Shown: positions 44,323 to 51,266 of the stretch, piece after piece
Layout of the letters: each line of letters begins with the position of its first letter
How positions within the stretch are numbered: the first letter of the stretch is position 1
DNA from: ECT2AJA-110-A sp035399845
GTDB lineage: Bacteria; Planctomycetota; Phycisphaerae; UBA1845; UTPLA1
Reading direction: 5' to 3'
NCBI GenBank assembly: GCA_035399845.1
Contig: DAOPJV010000003.1
Location: 1 to 64,000, forward strand
Length of the DNA stretch: 64,000 bases
Notes under the pieces: model-generated
Database searches by the model: none
Told to the model about the DNA's origin: nothing
Seen by the model: only the letters and a program-made list of their open reading frames with translations
Position numbers and translations under genes: made by a program

Positions 44323-44937
44323 CTACCAGGCGGCGCCCGGATAATGCGGCGCGCCGCTTTCACCCGTCAGGCGGCGACCGACCTGGTCGATTAATCCACG
44401 AACAACGCCCGTCGCGATCGGCAGCGTGACACCGAAATAAACGATCTGCATGCGCGGATAGGCGTCGCGCGCAAAGACGAGCGCAAAGGCGCCCATGAAC
44501 AGCGCGAGCAGGATCGACGCCGCGATCGTGTTGAGAGTCTTCCAGCGAAGCGATCGAGGCGTCGCGCCGTACCAGCCGATCCACCCCAGCAACGACGCCC
44601 AGGCGACTGGCAGAACGATCATCATCCTGAGGTGAATGGGAATCGTGCTGCCGTAACCCTCGAGATGTTCCGGCCAGCTCGTGTGCTGGTGCAGCCAGCA
44701 TCGCAGCACATCGGCGACGAGATATGCGCCGACGACGATGGACGCGTCGAGCAGAACCACCCAGACGCGCGACGGCGTCTTCACGTCATTCGCGACTGGC
44801 GCCCTCGCCGCAACGATCGACCGATACAACGAGTATCCCAGCGCAAAGAGTGACGATACGCCGAGAAACACGACGTAGAACGGCGCAAGCAGAACGCCGC
44901 CGACAGAAACTCCGGAATGAGCCCGCTTCTTCTCCAT
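44323..44937 (-). CDS. Multi-pass membrane protein, unknown
   Basis: 204 residues with about five hydrophobic segments (from LLAPFYVVFLGVSSLFALGY on) and short charged loops. No conserved motif that I recognise. It ends near the shared terminator. The next minus-strand gene upstream, also a membrane protein, starts 110 bases away, so co-transcription is possible. Confidence 0.65.
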   Translation of the reverse strand: MEKKRAHSGVSVGGVLLAPFYVVFLGVSSLFALGYSLYRSIVAARAPVANDVKTPSRVWVVLLDASIVVGAYLVADVLRCWLHQHTSWPEHLEGYGSTIPIHLRMMIVLPVAWASLLGWIGWYGATPRSLRWKTLNTIAASILLALFMGAFALVFARDAYPRMQIVYFGVTLPIATGVVRGLIDQVGRRLTGESGAPHYPGAAW

Positions 44938-45047
44938 CCGCCCCCGCCCCCGCGCTGGAACCCGGCCCGATCAGATCGGCGCAAGAGCGCCGCTCCGAAC
45001 CGGAGCGGCGTCCAGCAGGTAATTCTACCATTCGTGAGAACGGGGAT

Positions 45048-46931
45048 TCAACGGTTTCGGACGTCGCCCGTCGCAACGCGCTCTTCACGCGCGGCCGGAA
45101 TCCGATAGACACGCCAGTCGGGCGTCGAGAACTCGATGGGAAAATCGGCCAGCGATCCGACATGCGATCGGGACCGCGTGACGACATAGTCCGCCCGATA
45201 ATCCTCGCAAAGCGACCGCGCTCGGTGTATGTCGAGCGCCCGATACCCCGCCAGGCATTGATCCATGCTGGTGAAGCGAACCCCTGCGACGTCGACGAGT
45301 CGCTCGTACCAGCGAAGCGTGTCGGCCGGGAGAATGGGCATGCACTTCCAGTCAATCACGACGGCGCGGCCGGCGTTCAGGCGGAAGCCCGCGAGGTCCG
45401 GCGGGATCACGAACCGCGTCCCGACAGGCGTTGATCGGCACCACTGGTACAGTGCGGCGTCCGCGGGCGCCGGTGGCGGTCCCAGTCGATCCTTTCGCTG
45501 GGCGCCGACGCGCCCCACGAACACCATCGCCAGGACGAATCCCATGGCGACCAGGGCGTTGTTCCGCAACTCCGCGCCGCGCCACACAACACGCTCGATC
45601 CATTCGCCGACTCGCCAGCGCATCGCGATCGCAACGACGCCGGCCCCCATCGCGGCCACCAACTGCATCCGGCCGACACCGACGCTGAATAACAGCGCGA
45701 TCAGAAACGACTGCAGGACCAGGAGTCCGCGCGTTCGCTTCTCTGTCGGGTTCGCCAGTCGATTCGATACGCCGATGGAGGCAATCGTTCCCCACGTGAT
45801 CACGCCGTATGGCTCGACGCCGGCGGCCACGAGCGCAGCGGCTGTCGTCAGCAGAAGGACCGCGAAATTCGACGGAGTCACATCCCTGGAAATCGCTGCG
45901 CGGACAAGGGCCCCGGCGCTGAAGAGCATCGCCGAAACCAGCAGAAAGGGAATCAGGCGATAGGGAAACAGGAGCGCGACGAGATCGACCTGCCAGATTG
46001 TTGTCAGCAGCATACCCGCCACAATGATGGCGACGAGAACGACCGCGACGGATCGCGTCAGTCGACTGACGCGTCGAGGCCCGGCGATCGCCATGGCCAC
46101 CCCGCCCGCCAGCAGGATCGCGGCGAACTGCACGAACGCCTCGAGATTCCAGGTGCAGGGCCGCGAGTGATAGGGCATGTAGAGATCATGGAGAATCCAC
46201 TGGGCGTGCGGCGCCGCCGCAAGCTGTTCGCTTGTCCGCGACGCCGCGATGAACGGTGTGTGGTAGAGCGTCGCGATCGCCAGTGGTGTCAGCAGCCACA
46301 GCGCTCCGCGCGCCCGCAGCGATCTGTAGTTCAGCGGCGTGACGGCGCCGACGATCAGGACGGCCCAGACCATGTAGTTGATATGGAAGATCGCCGCCAG
46401 GCCCAGGACGAGTCCGGCGTTGCGCGTCCGCCCGAGGCACAGGAGGACCAGGCCCGCGAAGAGGCCCACGGCGCCGATCGTCGAGGGCTGAAAGATCAGG
46501 CCAACGAGGGATGTCATGCCGACATACGGCAAGGGAACAACGACCATCAGGAATGTCGCCAGGGCCGTCACGATCAGGGGCCGCTCAAACCAGCGTCGCG
46601 CCAGCCCGTGCAGACAGAAGACGACGACACTCGCCGCGACGGCGTTCGCCAACGCGAACATCAGCGGCATCGGTCCGATCATCGCGAACAGGCGCATCAG
46701 CGGTGTGAACGCCGAATGATGTTCGCTGGTGGAACACGTGAACCAGTCCCCCGCGAGGAAATCGGGGTTCATTGCATGCAGGCCGTGGAGAAGGTACTGA
46801 TTGTGATTGCTGACGCCGAAGGCGACACCGTTGGCCAATGCAAAGACCGACGCGATCGCGACCAGCGCGGCGCACTCGATCAGTCGCGCCGCGGCGCCAC
46901 GATCGATCTGAGTTGGCTGAAGTTCCGACAT
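45048..46931 (-). CDS. Large polytopic membrane protein, DUF6798-like C-terminus
   Basis: 627 residues with about twelve membrane helices up to residue ~490, then a soluble C-terminal domain. The arrangement resembles membrane glycosyltransferase-type (GT-C) proteins, but no DD or DE catalytic pair is clear near the N-terminus (NPDFLAGDWF may take that place). The C-terminal segment (LYQWCRSTPVGTRFVIPP, then AGRAVVIDWKCMP) matches what I recall of the DUF6798 family. It follows the methyltransferase gene by only ten bases, suggesting an operon for a surface lipid or glycan. Confidence 0.65.
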   Translation of the reverse strand: MSELQPTQIDRGAAARLIECAALVAIASVFALANGVAFGVSNHNQYLLHGLHAMNPDFLAGDWFTCSTSEHHSAFTPLMRLFAMIGPMPLMFALANAVAASVVVFCLHGLARRWFERPLIVTALATFLMVVVPLPYVGMTSLVGLIFQPSTIGAVGLFAGLVLLCLGRTRNAGLVLGLAAIFHINYMVWAVLIVGAVTPLNYRSLRARGALWLLTPLAIATLYHTPFIAASRTSEQLAAAPHAQWILHDLYMPYHSRPCTWNLEAFVQFAAILLAGGVAMAIAGPRRVSRLTRSVAVVLVAIIVAGMLLTTIWQVDLVALLFPYRLIPFLLVSAMLFSAGALVRAAISRDVTPSNFAVLLLTTAAALVAAGVEPYGVITWGTIASIGVSNRLANPTEKRTRGLLVLQSFLIALLFSVGVGRMQLVAAMGAGVVAIAMRWRVGEWIERVVWRGAELRNNALVAMGFVLAMVFVGRVGAQRKDRLGPPPAPADAALYQWCRSTPVGTRFVIPPDLAGFRLNAGRAVVIDWKCMPILPADTLRWYERLVDVAGVRFTSMDQCLAGYRALDIHRARSLCEDYRADYVVTRSRSHVGSLADFPIEFSTPDWRVYRIPAAREERVATGDVRNR

Positions 46932-46941
46932 GACACGCTGA

Positions 46942-47844
46942 CTAAGTCGATGGCGCGGCGGCCTGCTTGATCGCCAGGATGCCCTGGTTCACGCAGAACC
47001 GCCCGAGCGTCCGGCCGTACCTGTCCAGCCGCCGAAGCAGCGGGTGCAGGACGCGAATCTGGAACGGGAACAGGTGAATGCCGCGACGATCGACGATCTG
47101 CACGTTCTCCGTCGCGAACCAGGAATGAAAATCTCGCCATGTCGGCCAGTTCTCAATTCCCTTGTACGGGCGCCAGTCAAAGCGATTCGCCATCGCGCAG
47201 AGCCAGTACCACGTGCGATTGTTCGACGTGATGGCGATGAGACCGCCGGGCCTGCACACGCGAATCAGTTCACGAACGGCCCGCTGCGGATAGCGTGTGT
47301 GCTCGATGCACTCCGAGCTGATCACGACGTCGAACGTGTCGTCCGGATAGTCCAGGTTGAGCACGTCACCGATCACGGTAGTGGCGTCGCATTTCTCGTG
47401 GACGCGCGCCAGCAGGCGGGGACCGATATCGAGGGCCGTGACATTCGCGCCGCGCAGACACGCGGCCTGGCTGAACCAGCCCGTGCCGCAGCCCGCGTCG
47501 AGCAGGCGCCGTCCGCGCAGGTCGATTCCCTTGAAGAAGACGTCGAAGACCGTGTGGAGTCGGCGTTCGAGGTCGTACTTGTTCATGACGTCGTCAAATT
47601 CATCGGCGATCGAGTCGTAGAAGAGCTCGACAGGCGGATGGCCCGTGGCCGGATCGATCGGCAGCGCCGGTTCGGCGGGAATGGGAAAGGCGATGGCCGC
47701 GGCGCCGCGGCGCATGCGTTCGAGCGTCTCGTCGGCGCGTGCGTCGGGCGTTGTGGATTCGGCGCCCGTTCGATCGGTCGCGCGCACGCGGGCCGCGACA
47801 TCCGACAGCGTCGTTTCGTAGTCTGATTGCGTTTCCACCGCCAT
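46942..47844 (-). CDS. Class I SAM-dependent methyltransferase, UbiG/type 11-like
   Basis: 300 residues from ATG 47844. SAM-binding motif I is LLDAGCGTGWFSQAA (about residue 114), the acidic end of strand 2 is VTALDIGPRLLARV, and motif post-I is NLDYPDDTFDVVISSECIEH. The methyltransferase domain is preceded by about 85 residues containing a PPVELFYDSIADEFDDVMNKY segment. An in-frame open stretch continues upstream through the tandem array, but it is repeat sequence interrupted by Ns and is not part of this protein. The acceptor is unknown; the adjacent polytopic membrane protein may act in the same surface-modification pathway. Confidence 0.82.
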   Translation of the reverse strand: MAVETQSDYETTLSDVAARVRATDRTGAESTTPDARADETLERMRRGAAAIAFPIPAEPALPIDPATGHPPVELFYDSIADEFDDVMNKYDLERRLHTVFDVFFKGIDLRGRRLLDAGCGTGWFSQAACLRGANVTALDIGPRLLARVHEKCDATTVIGDVLNLDYPDDTFDVVISSECIEHTRYPQRAVRELIRVCRPGGLIAITSNNRTWYWLCAMANRFDWRPYKGIENWPTWRDFHSWFATENVQIVDRRGIHLFPFQIRVLHPLLRRLDRYGRTLGRFCVNQGILAIKQAAAPST

Positions 47845-48018
47845 GATCGATCGCCTCCCGCTCCGCGGCGCGCATTCGCTCGGCGCCATCGCCCAATGAG
47901 TGGTCGGGACGACGGCCGAGGGGTTTCCGTTAATCCATCGGTCCATCCGGGCGCAGGATTGACCTGGGGGGCGCCCTGGCGGGCGATTCGCGCAAAATCC
48001 GCCGATCCGACGAAGGGC

Positions 48019-48841
48019 GACCGAACTGCGCCCGCGAGGAAGCAGGCCAGTGGCGACTGCAGGACGCGCGACGNNNNNNNNNNNNNNNNNNNNNNNNNNN
48101 NNNNNNNNNNNNNNNNNNNNNNNNNNNNNNNNNNNNNNNNNNNNNNNNNNNNNNNNNNNNNNNNNNNNNNNNNGCCTGCTCCGTGGCCGTCGCAGTTCGG
48201 TCCGGGCCGCCACAGCAGAAACAACGCACGCCAGGCGTGACCGAACTGCGCCCGCGAGGAAGCAGGCCAGTGGCGACTGCAGGACGCGCGACGTGAATCC
48301 ACATCGCGCCACGCCGGACTCTCCGTCTTGAGAACTCAATGCGATCCGAACGTGCGTGCGCCGTCCTGTTGAGTCGATCGCCTCCTGCACTCCCGATGCG
48401 CTGTGATGGCATGCCCCATTCGCTGCGATGGAATGCGTACGCGTCTTGCCCTGTGTCACAGCCCCCGCCCGCAATGGCCACAGACGCTGGCCTGCTCCGT
48501 GGCCGTCGCAGTTCGGTCCGGGCCGCCACAGCAGAAACAACGCACGCCAGGCGTGACCGAACTGCGCCCGCGAGGAAGCAGGCCAGTGGCGAATGCAGGA
48601 CGCGCGACGTGAATCCACATCGCGCCACGCCGGACTCTGTCAGTGTCCAGACCCAATGTTGTCTAACCGTGCGTGCGCCGCTCCGTCGAAACGACCGCGT
48701 CCCGCACACCGGACGCGCTTGGATGGCTTGCACACCAGACGCGCTGCGATGGCATGGGACAGGCGTTACTCTCTGCAACGCCCTCACCCGCCATGGCCGA
48801 TGACGCTGGCCTGCTTCCTGGCGGGCGCAGTTCTGTCCAGC
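48019..48841. repeat. Tandem array with ~318-bp period, interrupted by assembly gap
   Basis: Landmarks recur at 316-319 base steps: GCCTGCT at 48174, 48490 and 48809; GACCGAACTGCGCCC at 48019, 48239 and 48555; CGTGCGTGCGCC at 48349 and 48668. Each unit holds an inverted pair (48489-48518 against 48555-48584, 25 of 30 bases complementary) around a ~36-base loop, and a second block of ~22-bp repeats with the core GCGCTGCGATGGCATG. The right end (48809-48838) is a divergent half-copy. No protein is recognised. The array sits between rplL and the methyltransferase gene. Confidence 0.88.
48074..48173. other. Assembly gap of exactly 100 N
   Basis: A run of 100 Ns, the usual placeholder for a scaffold gap of unknown size. 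It falls inside the ~318-bp tandem array. The array spacing across it is 220 instead of 316-319, so the true missing length is probably about 196-199 bases, or that plus whole repeat units. Confidence 0.97.
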
Positions 48842-48862
48842 CGCGACGAATCAGCCCAAGCA

Positions 48863-48903
48863 TGCAAAAAAAGAAAAGGCCGCGACGAGGGTCGCGGCCT
48901 TTT
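48863..48903 (-). terminator. Rho-independent terminator of the rplA-rplJ-rplL unit
   Basis: Perfect 13-bp stem (48874-48886 with 48891-48903; AAAAGGCCGCGAC and its complement) around a GAGG loop, followed on the minus strand by CTTTTTTT. It lies 55 bases after the rplL stop and immediately before the tandem array, so rpoB is not in this transcript. Confidence 0.92.
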
Positions 48904-48958
48904 CGAATTGAAACCTGCAATGTGTGTCGCCGGCATGGCGCCGACGGTTGGATCGGGC

Positions 48959-49375
48959 TTACTTGCCCTTGAGGTCGACCTTGCCGCCGGCCTCTTCGAG
49001 CTCCTTCTTGAGCTTGTCGGCGTCTTCCTTGTTGAGGTCTTCCTTGACAGCCTTCGGCGCCGAGTCGGCGATTTCCTTCGCTTCCTTCAGGCCCAGGCCC
49101 GTCGCGGCGCGGATGACCTTGATGACGTTGATCTTGCTCGCGCCGGCGTCCGTCAGGATGACGTCGAAGACCGACGGGACGTCGGCCTCTTCCGCCGCGG
49201 CGCCACCGCCGACCGGGCCGGCCATCATGACGGCGCCGCCGCCGGCCGGCTCGATGCCGTACGTGTCCTTGAGGTAGTCCGCCAGGTTCTGCGCGTCCTT
49301 GACGCTCAGGTTGACGATCTTGTCACCGAGATCCTTGACCTCGGCCGTGAATTCCTTCGCGGGTGCTTCTGCCAT
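48959..49375 (-). CDS. rplL: 50S ribosomal protein L7/L12
   Basis: 138 residues. The N-terminal dimerisation helix region (IVNLSVKDAQNLADYLKDTY) is joined by an Ala/Gly-rich hinge (AGGGAVMMAGPVGGGAAAEE) to the C-terminal factor-binding domain (DVILTDAGASKINVIKVIR and GLGLKEAKEIADSAPKAVKE). L7/L12 dimers on L10 form the ribosomal stalk that recruits translational GTPases such as the EF-Tu encoded in this cluster. It is the last gene of the ribosomal unit; the spacing from rplJ is unusually long (241 bases) and contains heptamer repeats. Confidence 0.97.
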   Translation of the reverse strand: MAEAPAKEFTAEVKDLGDKIVNLSVKDAQNLADYLKDTYGIEPAGGGAVMMAGPVGGGAAAEEADVPSVFDVILTDAGASKINVIKVIRAATGLGLKEAKEIADSAPKAVKEDLNKEDADKLKKELEEAGGKVDLKGK

Positions 49376-49507
49376 CTGTTCACCTATCTATTGATTGTGG
49401 AGGCCTTTTCGGGGCTTCCGAACACCATCCCGATAGCTGAGATCCCTGTGATCTCATTTAACCCGGGCGACACGGAGCGCCGCCACACAAGGGGACCTTC
49501 GGGTTCG

Positions 49508-49617
49508 AGTTACCTCTAGTTACCAGTTGCGAGTTTCCAGTCACGAGTTGCTCAAGTTATGCGTCGCCGTGATCCACACGGCTCTCGTCACTCGACACTC
49601 GTTACTCGAAACTCAGT
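49508..49617 (-). repeat. Paired heptanucleotide arrays between rplJ and rplL
   Basis: Two 7-bp-period arrays in opposite orientation. Five plus-strand AGTnnnn units run at 49518-49552 with one more at 49508-49514. About 37 bases later four to five ACTCnnn units run at 49583-49617, the last overlapping the rplJ stop codon (49617-49619). On the transcript the first array reads as GAGT every seven bases, the second as ACT, so the arms are partly complementary and could pair. Confidence 0.8.
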
Positions 49618-50150
49618 TACGCCACCTTCGTGATCGACTCGCCCTTTTCGAGCTTGTCGACGATTGCCTTGATGCAGCCGGCGATCTTGCCACCGACGTT
49701 GAGCTGGCCCGCAATGCGGCGTCCGGGGCTGATGACCAGCATGACGACTTCGCCCTGCAGTTCGGCCTTGCTCTTGCGCTTCGAGATATCGTCGACCGTG
49801 AGGACGTCCGGCTCGCCATCGACGAGACCGTTCGTGAGCTCAAGATTCGGGAAGTCCTTCTTGAGCGCGATCAGTTCCTTGGCCGTGTCGACCGGGCTGC
49901 CGCCCGTGACCAGCGCACAAGGCCCCTTCAGGGCCTTCGCGAGCGGCTCGAGCGGCGTTCCTTCGAACGCGCGGCGCGCCGCGGAGTTCTTCACAACGTG
50001 GACGCTCACGCCGTTCTTGCGGAGGCGACCACGGAAATCGTTGACTTCGTTGCCCGTCAGACCATGCACGTTCACGACCAGCATGTCTTCCAGACCTTCG
50101 TACTTCGATACAAGGTCCTTACGGAGCAGCTCTTTTACGGCTTTGCTCAT
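49617..50150 (-). CDS. rplJ: 50S ribosomal protein L10
   Basis: 177 residues, normal L10 size. N-terminal RNA-binding domain with the typical VVNVHGLTGNEVNDFRGRLR and VKNSAARRAF segments, and a C-terminal helix (IAGCIKAIVDKLEKGE) that binds L7/L12 dimers. It assembles the stalk base on 23S rRNA. The start codon is 12 bases after the rplA stop, so there is no room for the separate L10 leader that many bacteria have directly upstream of rplJ. Confidence 0.97.
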   Translation of the reverse strand: MSKAVKELLRKDLVSKYEGLEDMLVVNVHGLTGNEVNDFRGRLRKNGVSVHVVKNSAARRAFEGTPLEPLAKALKGPCALVTGGSPVDTAKELIALKKDFPNLELTNGLVDGEPDVLTVDDISKRKSKAELQGEVVMLVISPGRRIAGQLNVGGKIAGCIKAIVDKLEKGESITKVA

Positions 50151-50162
50151 CGCATACTCCTC

Positions 50163-50921
50163 TTACTGCTGCTCCACCTGGAGCATGACGCCGGGCGACA
50201 TCGTGCCGCTGACGCAGACCTTCTTGATGTACGTGCCCTTGGCCGTGGCCGGCTTGAGGCGACGAAGATGATCGACAAACGCCTTCAGGTTTTCCTTCAG
50301 GTCATCCGCCGGGAAGCTCGCGCGACCCACGACGGCGTGAATGTTGCCGCCGGCGTCGTTGCGGAAGTCGATCTTGCCGGCCGCGAAGTCCTTGACGGCT
50401 TCGGCGACGTTCGGCGTCACGGTGCCGTTCTTCGGGCTGGGCATCTTGCCGGAGGGACCCAGCACGCGACCCAATCGGCCGACCTTGCCCATCGCTCGCG
50501 GATGCGCGATCGCGACATCGAAGTCCTGCCATCCGCCGTTGATCTTCTCGACCAGATCGTCGATGCCGACTTCGACGGCGCCGGCCGCCTTCGCGGCTTC
50601 GGCGTCGGGACCGTCGCAGAACGCGACGACTTTCTTCTTCTTGCCAATGCCCTTCGGCAGCGAGATGCTGCCGCGCACCAGCTGATCGGCGTGTCGCGGG
50701 TCGATGCCGAGATGAACGGCGACGTTGATCGTCTGATCGAACTTCGTGCCCTTCGTCACTTCCTTGAGCAGCGCCAGCCCTTCGTCGACCGGATACGTCG
50801 TGTTCCGATCCACTTTGGCCTGGTTGTCGCGCTGCCGGCGCCCCATGCCGCGCATGGGACGACCACGCTTCTTGCGGCCGCCACTCATCGGCGCCGCATC
50901 CGCAGCCTTATCTTTCGCCAT
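50163..50921 (-). CDS. rplA: 50S ribosomal protein L1
   Basis: 252 residues from ATG 50921 (AAAGGGAA upstream; an upstream in-frame start exists but adds a non-homologous segment). A basic N-terminal extension (GGRKKRGRPMRGMGRRQRD) precedes the L1 fold: FDQTINVAVHLGIDPRHADQ, LGRVLGPSGKMPSPKNGTV and a C-terminal TMSPGVML. L1 forms the L1 stalk and usually autoregulates the rplK-rplA mRNA. Here rplA is separated from rplK by about 4.2 kb of unrelated genes, so that control would have to act on a new leader. Confidence 0.96.
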   Translation of the reverse strand: MAKDKAADAAPMSGGRKKRGRPMRGMGRRQRDNQAKVDRNTTYPVDEGLALLKEVTKGTKFDQTINVAVHLGIDPRHADQLVRGSISLPKGIGKKKKVVAFCDGPDAEAAKAAGAVEVGIDDLVEKINGGWQDFDVAIAHPRAMGKVGRLGRVLGPSGKMPSPKNGTVTPNVAEAVKDFAAGKIDFRNDAGGNIHAVVGRASFPADDLKENLKAFVDHLRRLKPATAKGTYIKKVCVSGTMSPGVMLQVEQQ

Positions 50922-51032
50922 GGATTCCCTTTCTAACGACTGAACGTCTGCCACGATTGACGGCTCGTGGTCGAACCGCGCCCGCCTCGCGGGCGTGCCG
51001 CCGGCGCACGCCGACGAAATAACGAGCCGCGT

Positions 51033-51061
51033 AATGTAAGCGACGCCCCTCACGCCCGCAA
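51033..51061 (-). promoter_or_regulatory. Candidate promoter for rplA-rplJ-rplL
   Basis: Minus strand TTGCGG (51056-51061), 17 bases, TACATT (51033-51038), about 110 bases upstream of the rplA start. The match is moderate. A separate promoter is expected here because the gene block is detached from rplK. Confidence 0.35.
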
Positions 51062-51186
51062 GGCGTCACCCCGCCACGGGAAGCCCCGATAACCTGATTC
51101 GGCCGTGAGGATACGGCGGCTCCGACCGGCGCCGCCGCCGGACCGCAGAGTTCACGGCGCGGGCCACTGGGCGGGCCCAATGACAA

Positions 51187-51226
51187 AGACGACCGGACAC
51201 TCCGACATTGGAGCGCCCGGCCGTCT
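51187..51226 (-). terminator. Hairpin terminator of the Cys-repeat secreted protein gene
   Basis: An imperfect long stem (AGACGACCGG at 51187-51196 with CCGGCCGTCT at 51217-51226, plus inner ACTCC/GGAGC pairing) 40 bases after the stop codon at 51267. On the minus strand it is followed by TTTG, a weak U tract. Probably terminates the upstream gene before rplA. Confidence 0.6.
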
Positions 51227-51266
51227 CGACGTTGGGAAGGTGTGGGCTCAGCGAATCCGACGTCGC

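Noticed and set aside
47845..48618. In-frame upstream extension of the methyltransferase through the tandem array
   Set aside because: The extension is repeat sequence containing 100 Ns; the methyltransferase fold is complete from the ATG at 47844.
50163..51053. Longer L1 starting at 51053
   Set aside because: The added 44 residues have no L1 homology, and the ATG at 50921 has a good ribosome binding site.
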